A stretch of 64,000 bases of DNA, taken from NCBI RefSeq assembly GCF_029714405.1, contig NZ_CP121650.1, positions 2,671,001 through 2,735,000 of the forward strand, given 5' to 3'. The first letter of the stretch is position 1, and each line of letters starts with the position of its first letter. Source of the stretch: Bradyrhizobium sp. CB82 (lineage in GTDB: Bacteria; Pseudomonadota; Alphaproteobacteria; Rhizobiales; Xanthobacteraceae). Below are positions 27,180-35,919 of this stretch, one piece after another. Below the pieces are notes generated by a model. The model worked only from the letters and a program-made list of their open reading frames with translations, was not told where the DNA came from and searched no databases. The position numbers were made by a program, and so were the translations under genes.

Positions 27180-28487
27180 ATGTCGACGACAAGTCCGGGA
27201 CAAGACGGCTACTTTCCGCGCTGGAAGCTGAAGACCTCCGGCGTGATCCTGCCCGAGGAACGGCTGCCCTGGGGCCAAACCATCATCGCCAGCCTGCAGC
27301 ATGGCGTCGCGATGTCGGGGGCGACCATCATCGCGCCGCTGCTGATGGGGTTCGATCCCAATCTCGCGCTGTTCTTTTCCGGCGTCGGCACGCTGATCTT
27401 TTTTGCGGTCGTTGCGGGGCGTGTGCCCAGCTATCTCGGTTCCAGCTTCGCCTTCATTGCCGTCGTCATCGCGGCGACCGGCTATTCCGGGCAGGGACCA
27501 AATCCGCATATCGACGTTGCGCTCGGCGGCATCGTCGGCGCCGGCGTGCTCTACGGCATCATTGCGCTGATTGTGATGTGGGCCGGCGTCGGCTGGGTCG
27601 AGCGCCTGATGCCACCGGTCGTCACCGGCGCGGTTGTCGCGGCGATCGGTCTCAATCTCGCGCCGGTGGCCGTGAAGGCCGTGAGTGCTGGCACGTTCGA
27701 AACATGGGTCGGGCTCTTGACCGTGCTGATCATCGGCCTCACCGCGGTGGCGGCCCCGGGATTGTGGCGGCGACTGCCGATCATCGTCGGAGCCGTCGGC
27801 GGCTATCTCCTCTATCTCCTGCTTGCCAATGGCCTGGGTCTCGGCAAGCCGGTCGACTTCGCCCAACTCTCCGCTGCGCCCTGGATCGGCCTGCCGAGAT
27901 TCACCACGCCGACCTTCCATGCCGATGCGATTGTCCTGATCGCGCCGGTCGCGATCGTTCTGGTCGCCGAGAATCTCGGCCATATCAAAGCCATCGGCGT
28001 GATGACCGGCAGAAGCCTGGACGGCTATCTCGGTCGTGCGTTCCTCGGCGACGGCCTTGCAACGATCGTCTCGGCCTGCGGCGGCGGCACCGGCGTCACC
28101 ACCTATGCCGAGAACATCGGCGTCATGGCGGCGACCAAGGTCTATTCGACGCTGCTGTTCGCGGTCACCTCGGTGGTGTCGATCCTGCTCGGCTTCTCAC
28201 CGAAGTTCGGCGCGCTGATCCTGTCGATCCCAGGTCCCGTGATCGGTGGTCTGTCGATCGTGTTGTTCGGCCTGATCGCGGCCATGGCCGGCCGGATCTG
28301 GGTCGAGAACAAGGTCGATTTTTCCGATCCGCGCAACCTGATCACGGTCGCGGTGGCGCTCACCGCCGGCGCCGGCGATCTCACACTGAAGTTCGGCGCT
28401 TTCACGATCGGCGGCATCGGCACCGCGACCTTCGGCGCGATCGTGCTCTACCAGGTGCTGGGGCGCAGCAGCGCGACGAATGCCTGA
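27180..28487 (+). CDS. Uracil/xanthine permease (NCS2 family)
   Basis: The 435-residue membrane protein has the NCS2 signatures: SLQHGVAMSGATIIAPLLMGFDP near residue 38, LGSSFAFIAVV near 83, the key loop VLVAENLGHIKAIGVMTGRSLDG (near 260), and GGGTGVTTYAENIGVMAATKVYS near 300. The last is the NAT/NCS2 motif region that contacts the base. It should take up uracil, xanthine or a related base with H+. It is not followed by pyrimidine catabolic genes; the next gene is convergent and only 9 bases away. Confidence 0.88.
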   Translation: MSTTSPGQDGYFPRWKLKTSGVILPEERLPWGQTIIASLQHGVAMSGATIIAPLLMGFDPNLALFFSGVGTLIFFAVVAGRVPSYLGSSFAFIAVVIAATGYSGQGPNPHIDVALGGIVGAGVLYGIIALIVMWAGVGWVERLMPPVVTGAVVAAIGLNLAPVAVKAVSAGTFETWVGLLTVLIIGLTAVAAPGLWRRLPIIVGAVGGYLLYLLLANGLGLGKPVDFAQLSAAPWIGLPRFTTPTFHADAIVLIAPVAIVLVAENLGHIKAIGVMTGRSLDGYLGRAFLGDGLATIVSACGGGTGVTTYAENIGVMAATKVYSTLLFAVTSVVSILLGFSPKFGALILSIPGPVIGGLSIVLFGLIAAMAGRIWVENKVDFSDPRNLITVAVALTAGAGDLTLKFGAFTIGGIGTATFGAIVLYQVLGRSSATNA

Positions 28488-28496
28488 CCGGCTTCG

Positions 28497-28763
28497 TCAG
28501 TCGGCCGGCAAAGGCAACTCGAGCGCGATGACGCCGTCGCCTGTGCCGGCCGCCCTGATGCTGTCGCGCGCCACCGATTCGATGGCGGGCCATCGCTCGC
28601 GGAACAGGGCCGATGCGTCATGAAAGTTCGCAGCATCGACCCTGACGCAGCACGCCCGCCGTTTGCCGCCATCTGCGATCTGGAAGGAGAAGGTAAAGCC
28701 GACGCGCTCCTTGTCGCCAATCATCGCCCGCTGTTCTCGCATCAGTGTCCCCTGATGTTGCAT
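28497..28763 (-). CDS. Small hypothetical protein
   Basis: The 88-residue protein (start MQHQGTLMREQRAMIGDKERVGF) contains a predicted beta-rich middle (FTFSFQIADGGKRRACCVRVDAANFHDASALFRERW) and an acidic end with no signal peptide or membrane segment. An AAGGTGAT lies about 8 bases before the ATG; the open frame upstream of it looks like non-coding sequence. It ends 9 bases from the convergent permease stop. I do not recognise the family. Confidence 0.55.
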   Translation of the reverse strand: MQHQGTLMREQRAMIGDKERVGFTFSFQIADGGKRRACCVRVDAANFHDASALFRERWPAIESVARDSIRAAGTGDGVIALELPLPAD

Positions 28764-28971
28764 TGCCGGATCACCTTGCGTTTTCGATTTGGTATTTCCT
28801 GCGGCGCGATTGTGGCGCGGCGCAAATAGGTTTGCAGTGTTGCAAACATCTGACACTTGGCGTGAAGACGCAGCTCGCAGCCGAGGCCTGGACCAAGGCT
28901 CACGCTTCCAAGTTGCTGGCCGGGCGGTTACGATTCAGGCAGCGCGCATGCGCAAGGCTTGGGAACCAGCC

Positions 28972-30069
28972 ATGGAAGCAAGGCGTGACGTCACCGCGAT
29001 GGTCCTTGTGGTCGGCATCGGCCTGACGGCCGCGGTCACCATTGGCCTTACATCTGCCGCGAAAGCGCAGCAGGTCGCGCTCACAGCCACGCAGTCAAAG
29101 GCGATTGATGCCTACAACGATGCCTTGAGCCGCTTCAGGGCGATCCTTGCCGAGCGACGCCGCCAGATCGAGGCGCACGAGCCGCTTCCGAACCTGCCGG
29201 GGCAAGCCCTTTACCTGGCGCGCGTCGACGTCATGAGCACCTACAAGGATCTCACCGATGCACTTCCGTCGCGGATCGGGCGGCCCAACAAATACGAGGT
29301 TCCACCGGCCTATTTCGACGCCGACATCGAACCGCTGATCGACCAGTACAGAAGTCTCTTCGACGTCATGGAGGCGCCGCCCGCAAATGCGCAGGCCTCA
29401 AAGACCCCGTTCAAGGACGTCGCCGATCTCGGCATCGCGATTGGGCGGGCGAAGGGACTCGATGCGCGGCAGGCGGATGCGGCCGGCCGCATCAGCCTGG
29501 GGCTGTTCTTCGCCGAGACCAACGGCAAGCAGAATGTCGGCAATGGGCGCTCCAACACCTATATCGGCAGCTTTCAGACCGGTCCCTCCGAAGACCGCAA
29601 TGGCCAGAAACGATGGCAAGCAATCAAGCCATCCATCGCCTCGCTTGATCCAAAACTGATCGCGCGCGACGAGGAGGAAGAGGGCCGCATCGGTCGGCTC
29701 GACCACCGGCTCAACCACTGGACCGCGGTGCGTGACGGCCTGATGAATGCCCACGCCGATCTCTTCGCAGAGATCCCCGACATCGTGAAGACACTGCCGG
29801 ACCCGATCGACCAGATGAAATTCTTCGAACTCATCCAGATCATCCCGACCGCGACGCGAGCCGCGCTCAAGTCCGGCAATCTGCTTCAAAGCCGGATCTC
29901 CGACCCGACGGTCATGAAATATCTGCGCAACAACAGCATCTTTGCCTACGGACGCGCCGACAGGGCAAGAACGTCGGCGAGCTTCCGCGAGATCCTCGAT
30001 GCGATGTGGCTGTTCAATCAGAAGTTCGCGCGGGCGCAGGTGGAGTTCGAACGCGTGCGCGCGCGGTGA
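28972..30069 (+). CDS. Hypothetical exported protein
   Basis: The 365-residue protein starts with a signal peptide (MEARRDVTAMVLVV, hydrophobic core, cleavage near SAAKAQQ). The mature part is mainly helical and charged, with KAIDAYNDALSRFRAILAERRRQIEAHEPLPNLPGQ, FFAETNGKQNVGNGRSNTYIGSFQTGPSEDRNG and a C-terminal helix. The motif SNTYIGSFQTGP followed by a helical region faintly recalls lysozyme-like exported proteins, but no catalytic pattern is clear. The GGGAA just upstream favours this ATG; ATG 28948 is an alternative. Function unknown. Confidence 0.62.
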   Translation: MEARRDVTAMVLVVGIGLTAAVTIGLTSAAKAQQVALTATQSKAIDAYNDALSRFRAILAERRRQIEAHEPLPNLPGQALYLARVDVMSTYKDLTDALPSRIGRPNKYEVPPAYFDADIEPLIDQYRSLFDVMEAPPANAQASKTPFKDVADLGIAIGRAKGLDARQADAAGRISLGLFFAETNGKQNVGNGRSNTYIGSFQTGPSEDRNGQKRWQAIKPSIASLDPKLIARDEEEEGRIGRLDHRLNHWTAVRDGLMNAHADLFAEIPDIVKTLPDPIDQMKFFELIQIIPTATRAALKSGNLLQSRISDPTVMKYLRNNSIFAYGRADRARTSASFREILDAMWLFNQKFARAQVEFERVRAR

Positions 30070-30537
30070 GGGCATTCACCTCACCCTCTCCGCCAGCGAT
30101 GCGAACGAACAGCTTCGATCCGCCGGCACCGTCGGGCTTGAACACCGACGCCTCGCCCTCGCGCACGTCGAACCAGTCCTTGCCGAAGGCATCCATGAGG
30201 TTCAGCTTGTGCGAGCGGCCGGCGGCGTGGCCGCGAGCTTGCGCAGCGGGTGGGCGCGGCGGTTGTTCTCATCGGGCGACATCCACGAGACCGCCCTCGG
30301 ACGTCTGCGGATGCCGTGCCCTAATCAGGTCAGTTACCCTGACCATCTTTTGGCGTTGCAGTTTCAGCCAATTCTCGTCTAGAAACGCCTCAACGAGCCT
30401 CCCGGCAACGAACCGTCAACGGTTTTGGCCGAGGATTTCGTGGCTCAAAGGGTCTGGCAATGCTGATTCGCGGCCAAAACGACGGGATTTCGGGGGAGGC
30501 GGCTCCGGCTGCCGGCGCCGCCGCGTCCGCGCCCGCG
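30070..30537. other. Intergenic region with a possible gene remnant, upstream of leuA
   Basis: No intact gene is visible. On the minus strand about 30070-30205 reads as a protein-like stretch (SHKLNLMDAFGKDWF, then VREGEASVFKPDGAGG), and a neighbouring frame continues it upstream with ENNRRAHPLRKL. This might be a frameshifted, decayed gene, though I do not recognise the family. The leuA promoter should lie toward the right end. Confidence 0.3.
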
Positions 30538-30585
30538 ATGCTGCCCACCCTTCTTCTTGGCGAGCTCCTTCTTACCTGCCCCTGA
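30538..30585 (+). CDS. leuL: Leucine-rich leader peptide of leuA
   Basis: A 15-codon frame (MLPTLLLGELLLTCP, then TGA) lies 110 bases before leuA and holds seven leucine codons: one CTG, five CTT and one CTC. This is the classic composition of a transcription-attenuation leader, where ribosome stalling at Leu codons under leucine shortage changes the downstream RNA fold. The leader ends inside the first arm of a perfect 8-bp inverted repeat (30579-30586), as expected for a ribosome-controlled switch. The frame is too short to prove by coding statistics, but position and composition are strong evidence. Confidence 0.8.
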   Translation: MLPTLLLGELLLTCP

Positions 30586-30661
30586 GGGCCGGCTGGGCGA
30601 GACGCGCCTTGGCACTCAGGGGTTGTACGAGATCACCGGACACCTCAAGCGCTCGAGCCAA
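30579..30661 (+). promoter_or_regulatory. leuA attenuator RNA structures
   Basis: CCCCTGAG (30579-30586), which overlaps the leader stop, can pair perfectly with CTCAGGGG (30615-30622). TTGGC (30609-30613), inside that loop, can instead pair with GCCAA (30657-30661), giving mutually competing structures. No long T-run follows the first hairpin, so control might act through RNA folding near the leuA ribosome site (AAAGGAAA, 30681-30688) or a weak terminator. Folding energies were not computed. Confidence 0.6.
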
Positions 30662-30695
30662 CCGAAGGGCGCACCAGCTTAAAGGAAATTTCGAA

Positions 30696-32258
30696 ATGGC
30701 CCCCGTGAACAAGTCCGAGAAGGACCGCGTCATCATTTTCGACACCACCCTGCGCGATGGCGAGCAGTGCCCCGGCGCGACCATGACGTTCGAGGAGAAG
30801 CTCGAAGTCGCGGAGTTGCTCGACGATATGGGCGTCGACGTGATCGAAGCCGGCTTTCCCATCACCTCCGAAGGCGACTTCCAGGCGGTCAGTGAGATCG
30901 CCCGCCGCTCCAAGAACTCCGTCATCGCCGGTCTGTCGCGCGCGCATCCGGCCGACATCGACCGCTGCGCCGAAGCGGTGAAGTTTGCAAAGCGCGGCCG
31001 CGTCCACACGGTGATCGCGACCTCGCCGCTGCATATGCGGGTGAAGTTGAACAAGACTCCGGAGCAGGTGATCGAGACCTCGGTTGCCATGGTCGCTCGC
31101 GCCCGCAACCTGATCGACGACGTCGAATGGTCGGCCGAGGACGGCACCCGCAGCGAGATGGATTTTCTCTGCCGTATCGTCGAGGCCGTCATCAAGGCCG
31201 GCGCCACCACGGTGAACATTCCCGATACCGTAGGCTACACCACGCCCGACGAGTACACCCACTTCATGAAGACGCTCATCGAGCGCGTGCCGAATTCGGA
31301 CAAGGCGGTGTTCTCCGTACACTGCCATAACGACCTCGGCATGGCCGTTGCGAATTCGCTGGCCGGCATCGTCGGCGGCGCGCGCCAGGTCGAGTGCACC
31401 ATCAACGGCATCGGCGAGCGTGCAGGCAATGCCGCGCTCGAAGAGATCGTGATGGCGATCAACGTACGCAACGACAAATTCCCGTACTGGAACAAGATCG
31501 ACACCACGCAGCTCACCCGCGCTTCAAAGGTGGTGTCTGCGGCGACCTCGTTTCCGGTGCAGTACAACAAGGCGATCGTCGGTCGGAACGCCTTCGCGCA
31601 TGAGAGCGGCATCCACCAGGACGGCGTGCTGAAGGACGCCTCGACCTACGAGATCATGCGGCCCGAGATGGTCGGCCTGAAGCAGTCCTCGCTGGTGCTG
31701 GGCAAGCATTCCGGCCGCCACGCCTTCGTGCACAAGCTGGAGGAGATGGGCTACAAGCTCGGTCCGAACCAGCTGGAAGATGCGTTCGCGCGGATGAAGG
31801 CGCTGGCCGACCGCAAGAAGGACATCTACGACGAGGACATCGAGGCGCTGGTCGATGAGGAAATGGCGGCCTCGCACGACCGCATCAAGCTGACCTCGCT
31901 GACAGTCATCGCCGGCACCCATGGTCCGCAACGCGCGACCATGAAGCTCTATGTCGACGGCCAGACACGTATTGAGGAAGCAGAAGGCAACGGGCCTGTC
32001 GATGCGGTCTTCAATTGCATCAAGGCCCTGGTGCCGCACGATGCAAAACTCGAGCTGTACCAGGTTCATGCCGTCACCGAAGGCACGGACGCGCAGGCCG
32101 AAGTCTCGGTGCGGCTGTCGCATGAGGGCCGCTCGATGACGGCGCGTGCGGCGGATCCGGACACGCTGGTGGCCTCCGCCAAGGCCTATCTCGGCGCGCT
32201 CAACAAGATCGTCATGAAGCGCCAGCGCGATACGGTGCAGACGGCGGCGGCGAGCTGA
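30696..32258 (+). CDS. leuA: 2-isopropylmalate synthase
   Basis: The 520-residue enzyme condenses acetyl-CoA with 2-oxoisovalerate, the first committed step of leucine biosynthesis. I see the DTTLRDGEQCPG motif (residues 16-27), the metal site in FSVHCHNDLGMAVANS (near 208), NGIGERAGNAALEE, the HESGIHQDG loop and a C-terminal LeuA allosteric domain (about 370-510), where leucine feedback acts. AAAGGAAA lies 7 bases before the ATG. The frame is open far upstream, but only from this ATG does homology begin. It is preceded by a Leu-codon leader peptide, so control is by both attenuation and feedback. Confidence 0.95.
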   Translation: MAPVNKSEKDRVIIFDTTLRDGEQCPGATMTFEEKLEVAELLDDMGVDVIEAGFPITSEGDFQAVSEIARRSKNSVIAGLSRAHPADIDRCAEAVKFAKRGRVHTVIATSPLHMRVKLNKTPEQVIETSVAMVARARNLIDDVEWSAEDGTRSEMDFLCRIVEAVIKAGATTVNIPDTVGYTTPDEYTHFMKTLIERVPNSDKAVFSVHCHNDLGMAVANSLAGIVGGARQVECTINGIGERAGNAALEEIVMAINVRNDKFPYWNKIDTTQLTRASKVVSAATSFPVQYNKAIVGRNAFAHESGIHQDGVLKDASTYEIMRPEMVGLKQSSLVLGKHSGRHAFVHKLEEMGYKLGPNQLEDAFARMKALADRKKDIYDEDIEALVDEEMAASHDRIKLTSLTVIAGTHGPQRATMKLYVDGQTRIEEAEGNGPVDAVFNCIKALVPHDAKLELYQVHAVTEGTDAQAEVSVRLSHEGRSMTARAADPDTLVASAKAYLGALNKIVMKRQRDTVQTAAAS

Positions 32259-32270
32259 CGTTGCTGACTT

Positions 32271-32404
32271 CGCCTCTCCCGCTTGCGGGGGAGGCCGACG
32301 CGCGAAGCGCGGCGGGTGAGAGTTTCTCGGGGATTCTCGCTTGCCGATACGCTTGCGGATACGCCCTCTCCCCAACCTCTCCCGCAAGCGGGAGAGGGGG
32401 CGCA
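32271..32404. repeat. Palindromic REP/BOX-like repeat
   Basis: Two near-identical 22-bp palindromes lie 81 bases apart. One is CCTCTCCCGCTTGCGGGGGAGG (given here as its two halves CCTCTCCCGC and TTGCGGGGGAGG, 32273-32294). The other is a perfect palindrome at 32376-32397 built on CTCTCCCGC-AAGCGGGAGAG. A CGCGAAGCGCGG stem follows the first. This is the arrangement of interspersed palindromic repeats common between genes in rhizobial genomes. It sits between leuA and the TRAP binding protein and could also stabilise or end the leuA transcript. Confidence 0.75.
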
Positions 32405-32545
32405 GCGGTTCTCGCGGCGTTCATGATGAATACCTGCCCTGCTAACGGCCAATAGCACCTGCGCGCGCCGGCCTGTATGGATGCAGCCGGCTCGATCAAG
32501 GCCGCCCGCATGCTGGGCGGCCCAAATAACAACAAGGGAGAGATC

Positions 32546-33547
32546 ATGCGCACCTTCGCGATCGCGGCATCCGTCGCGGCTTTGGTTCTGGGGCTTGCCG
32601 GTGCTGCCGCCGCCGATCCGATCGTCATCAAGTTCAGCCACGTGGTTGCGACGGATACGCCGAAGGGCAAGGCGGCCGAGAAGTTCAAGGAGCTCGCCGA
32701 GAAGTACACGGGCGGCAAGGTGAAGGTCGAGGTCTATCCGAACTCGACGCTCTACAAGGACAAGGAAGAGCTCGAGGCGCTGCAGCTGGGCAGTGTGCAG
32801 ATGCTGGCGCCGTCGAATTCCAAGTTCGGTCCGCTCGGCATCCGCGAGTTCGAGGTGTTCGATCTGCCCTACATCCTTCCCGACCTGAAGACACTGCGGA
32901 AGGTGACGGAGGGACCGCTCGGCGCGAAGCTGCTCAAGCTGCTGGACACCAAGGGCATCACCGGCCTTGCCTATTGGGACAACGGCTTCAAGCAGATGAG
33001 CGCCAACAAGAAGCTGATCACGCCGGCCGATTATCAAGGCGTGAAATTCCGCATCCAGTCCTCGCGCGTGCTCCAGGCGCAGTTCAAGGCGCTGGGCTCG
33101 TTGCCGCAGGTGATGGCATTTTCCGAAGTCTACCAGGCGCTCCAGACCGGTGTCGTCGACGGGCAGGAGAACACCTGGTCCAACATCTACACCCAGAAAA
33201 TGCACGAGGTGCAGAAGTACATCACCCAGACCAATCACGGCTACATCGGTTATGTCGTGATCGTGAACAAGAAGTTCTGGGACGATTTGCCGGCCGACAT
33301 CCGCGACCAGCTTGCGAAGGCGATGAAGGAAGCGACCGACTACAACAACGCACAGTCGCAGAAGGAGAACGACGACGCGCTCGCCGAGATCAAGAAGAGC
33401 GGCAAGAGCGAGATCATCTCGCTGACGGCGGAGCAGGACGAGGCGATGCGCAAGGCGATGGAGCCCGTCTACAAGGATGCCGCGAGTCGCGTCGGCCAGC
33501 CGTTGATCGACGAATTCCAGAAGGAAGCGAAGAGCGCGACGAATTGA
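32546..33547 (+). CDS. TRAP transporter substrate-binding protein (DctP family)
   Basis: The 333-residue protein has a signal peptide (MRTFAIAASVAALVLGLAGAAAA) and DctP features: FSHVVATDTPKGKAAEKFKELAEKYTGG, VKVEVYPNSTLYKDKEEL, the helix FRIQSSRVLQAQFKALGS with the carboxylate-binding Arg, and AFSEVYQALQTGVVDGQENTWSNI. It should bind a C4-dicarboxylate or other organic acid in the periplasm. AGGGAGAG supports the ATG at 32546. No DctQ or DctM genes follow, so its membrane partner is encoded elsewhere. Confidence 0.9.
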   Translation: MRTFAIAASVAALVLGLAGAAAADPIVIKFSHVVATDTPKGKAAEKFKELAEKYTGGKVKVEVYPNSTLYKDKEELEALQLGSVQMLAPSNSKFGPLGIREFEVFDLPYILPDLKTLRKVTEGPLGAKLLKLLDTKGITGLAYWDNGFKQMSANKKLITPADYQGVKFRIQSSRVLQAQFKALGSLPQVMAFSEVYQALQTGVVDGQENTWSNIYTQKMHEVQKYITQTNHGYIGYVVIVNKKFWDDLPADIRDQLAKAMKEATDYNNAQSQKENDDALAEIKKSGKSEIISLTAEQDEAMRKAMEPVYKDAASRVGQPLIDEFQKEAKSATN

Positions 33548-33570
33548 GTTCGCCCGTCGTTGCAACGCGA

Positions 33571-33601
33571 GAAGGCCTTCCGCGCGACGCGGAAGCCCTT
33601 C
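33571..33601 (+). terminator. Hairpin after the TRAP binding protein gene
   Basis: An inverted repeat (GAAGGCCTTCCGCG, 33571-33584, and CGCGGAAGCCCTTC, 33588-33601) pairs over 14 positions with one mismatch around a 3-base loop, 23 bases after the stop. There is no clean T-run, so it may be a transcript-stabilising hairpin or a weak terminator. Confidence 0.55.
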
Positions 33602-33748
33602 GTCCGTTCAAGCATGATTGTTGCGAATGATTTCAAAGTGCAGCCGTGGATTACATCTTGGTAAGACTGCTCTCTCTATCGAAGTTGTAAGTTGAACCGC
33701 GCGCAAATGGCGCCCATCTTCAGGGAACCTTGCAAGAGGAGGGTTCGT

Positions 33749-34306
33749 ATGAGAAGGTTCGCCATCGCCGCCATCGCCGCGCTCAGCATCGCCGGCTCCG
33801 GCGCGGTTTACGCGCAATATCACCGCTTCTCCGACCACATGCGCCACATGCGCATGAATCCGGAAGACCGGGCCGCCTTCGTCGACGCGCGGATCGCGGC
33901 GGTGCATGCCGGCTTGAAGCTGAATGCCGACCAGGAGAAGCTATGGCCGCCGGTCGAGGCGGCCGTGCGCGATTTCGCCAAGCTGCGAATCGATCGCGCC
34001 AATGCGCGAATGAATGCGGCGCCTGACGATTCCGACAAGCCGGAGGATCCGGTCGCCCGCCTGCGCCAGCGCGCCGACGACATGGGCGCCGCGTCCGCGG
34101 CGCTGAAGAAGATCGCCGATGCCGCCGATCCCCTCTACAAGACGCTCGATGAGGGCCAGAAGCGGCGCCTGGCTGTCCTGACCCGTCATCAGGGCCCGTT
34201 CGGCGGTGAGGGGGGCTGGCACCATCGCTTCATGGACCGCGGCATGGACCGCTTCCACGGCGGGAACCGGGATGGCGGGTCGGACCTGGATGGCGGAGGC
34301 CTGTAA
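33749..34306 (+). CDS. Spy/CpxP-like periplasmic protein with LTxxQ motifs
   Basis: The 185-residue protein has a signal peptide (MRRFAIAAIAALSIAGSGAVYA) and a helical, charged mature part. Two LTxxQ-type motifs are seen, LNADQEKLWPPVE (near residue 60) and LDEGQKRRLAVL (near 140), each a mark of the Spy/CpxP family of periplasmic stress chaperones and metal-linked sensors. The end is rich in Gly, His and Arg, which could bind metal. AGGAGGG supports the ATG at 33749. A terminator follows. Confidence 0.82.
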   Translation: MRRFAIAAIAALSIAGSGAVYAQYHRFSDHMRHMRMNPEDRAAFVDARIAAVHAGLKLNADQEKLWPPVEAAVRDFAKLRIDRANARMNAAPDDSDKPEDPVARLRQRADDMGAASAALKKIADAADPLYKTLDEGQKRRLAVLTRHQGPFGGEGGWHHRFMDRGMDRFHGGNRDGGSDLDGGGL

Positions 34307-34336
34307 GGCCCCGCAATTCTCCGGGCCGAGCGAGCG

Positions 34337-34369
34337 AAGCCGCTGGAATCCGGCGGCTTTTCTCCTTTT
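34337..34369 (+). terminator. Rho-independent terminator after the Spy-like gene
   Basis: AAGCCGC (34337-34343) and GCGGCTT (34353-34359) form a perfect 7-bp stem with a 9-base loop, followed by a T-rich tail (TTTCTCCTTTT). It lies about 30 bases after the stop of the Spy-like gene. Confidence 0.75.
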
Positions 34370-34470
34370 GGGACCTGGCCATGAAGACTTGGAAAACCTC
34401 GTCCACATCGCTTGCCTTCCCGGGATCGCTTTGCTAAACGACCGGCCTCGCAAGGCGTTAGCCGCCTTTC

Positions 34471-34546
<76 letters not shown>

Positions 34547-34912
34547 TTACAAAAACCTTTATTTTCAAGAGCTTCGCGGAGATAGCGGTCGAGAATAAAG
34601 CGGTTGTCGTGCGACGTTTCATGGTCCGAGTTGCATGCTATATTGCTGTTCGGCTTTTGTTTTTGTACCTGCACCCATTCCAATACAGCGCGCAGAGCCG
34701 ACAATACAGGTCGGTCCTGTGGTCGTCGTAGAATAGGGTGTTAGAGCGAGCGAAAGGGACAATCTAGTCTGCCAGCGGTTCGTGTAATGCGGACCTTCGC
34801 CCCGGCGTTCTCCAGAAAGAGCCGGGCAGCGACTTGGCGGGGAAGGCAGCTTGGGGGCGCAAAGCGGCGGTTCGCTTGTCTGATTGCGGTGATGCTCGAC
34901 CAGAATTGCCGC
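34547..34912. other. Gene-free, AT-richer stretch 3' of the tRNA
   Basis: No convincing frame or RNA is present. Part of it (about 34555-34700) is clearly more AT-rich than the surroundings. The 3' side of a tRNA gene is a common integration point, but I find no integrase and no second copy of the tRNA 3' end in the window. Confidence 0.4.
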
Positions 34913-35809
34913 TCACTGCGAGGAGCGAACATCTCCGCCGCCGAGTTGGGCCACGACCCAATCCGCAAAAGCTCGTACCGACGATCTTTGTCGGCTTGCG
35001 CGCGGGTAGATCAAGCGGTGACCGACGTAGCGGATATCGTTGGCGCGTCCGGCCAATGGAGACACCAATCGCCCGCTCGCCAGTTCGCGCTCGGCCAGAA
35101 GCGTCGATTCCAACGCCACGCCCAAGCCTTCGGCCGCCGTCGCGATCGCAAGAAAGCTCCGATCGAATCTCATTCCGTGAAGGGCGGGGGCTTCCAATCC
35201 ATTGGCGGTGAACCATTGGTGCCATTGAACCTGCTTCACATCCGAGCGGATGAGCGTCTGATCGATGAGATCAGAAGGCTTTCTTATCGACTTTGCTAGG
35301 GCAGGCGAGCAGAGAGGAGTGACTGTCTCCTCTGGGAGAGGGGCAATCTCGACGCCCTCCGCACGCGGCGGACCGTAGACGATGTCGATATCAAAATCGT
35401 CGTTGCTGAAGCGAGCATAGTCCGTGCTCGCAGCCAGCCGAACTTCTAGCTTCGGATAAGAGGCGAGAAACTGTGCGAGGCGCGGCGCAAGCCATTGCGC
35501 GGCAAAGCTCGGCGCGGAATGAACGCGTACCAATTGCGGTCCGCGCGCGGCAACTTCCTCAAGTCCGCGGCGGAGCTGATCGAACGCCGCTCCCGTGTGA
35601 CGCATCAGATTTTCGCCGGCCGGCGTGAGCCGCACGGAGCGCGCGCTGCGCTCGAACAGAACCGTGCGAAGCGTGGCCTCCAGCTTGCGGATGGCATGAC
35701 TGACTGCACTCGGCGTCAGGTGAAGCTCATTCGCCGCATCGCGAAACGATCCGGTGCGGGCCGCGGCTTCAAAGGCACGAATTGCCGATATCGGGACATT
35801 CGACAGCAT
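34913..35809 (-). CDS. LysR-family transcriptional regulator (GcvA-like)
   Basis: The 298-residue protein has the LysR winged helix-turn-helix at residues 5-64 (ISAIRAFEAAARTGSFRDAANELHLTPSAVSHAIRKLE) and a C-terminal effector-binding domain with the GcvA-like segment VRVHSAPSFAAQWLAPRL. It is divergent from the SDR-transketolase-TRAP operon with 110 bases between, so it most likely controls that operon in response to its substrate. A TTCAC-AA-GTGAA dyad lies directly upstream of its start codon (35810-35821). Confidence 0.9.
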   Translation of the reverse strand: MLSNVPISAIRAFEAAARTGSFRDAANELHLTPSAVSHAIRKLEATLRTVLFERSARSVRLTPAGENLMRHTGAAFDQLRRGLEEVAARGPQLVRVHSAPSFAAQWLAPRLAQFLASYPKLEVRLAASTDYARFSNDDFDIDIVYGPPRAEGVEIAPLPEETVTPLCSPALAKSIRKPSDLIDQTLIRSDVKQVQWHQWFTANGLEAPALHGMRFDRSFLAIATAAEGLGVALESTLLAERELASGRLVSPLAGRANDIRYVGHRLIYPRASRQRSSVRAFADWVVAQLGGGDVRSSQ

Positions 35810-35821
35810 TTCACAAGTGAA
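35810..35821. promoter_or_regulatory. Dyad TTCAC-N2-GTGAA upstream of the LysR gene
   Basis: A perfect 5-bp inverted repeat with a 2-base spacer lies immediately upstream of the LysR start codon, in the region shared with the divergent SDR promoter. It could be an operator, for example for autorepression, but it is short and may be chance. Confidence 0.35.
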
Positions 35822-35919
35822 CCAGATTCATCGATCCATGACAACTGTGCGCTTGTCCATTGGCCTTCCGCGGGTCATTCCTAGCCTTGCCAAGGAAGAA
35901 CAATATGCGGGAGGAACTG

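Noticed and set aside
26973..27983. 336-codon minus-strand frame rich in Asp, Arg, Gln and His
   Set aside because: Antisense to the NCS2 permease gene; the composition is the usual shadow of a membrane protein gene.
32186..33565. 459-codon minus-strand frame
   Set aside because: Antisense to the TRAP binding protein and leuA end; no family features.
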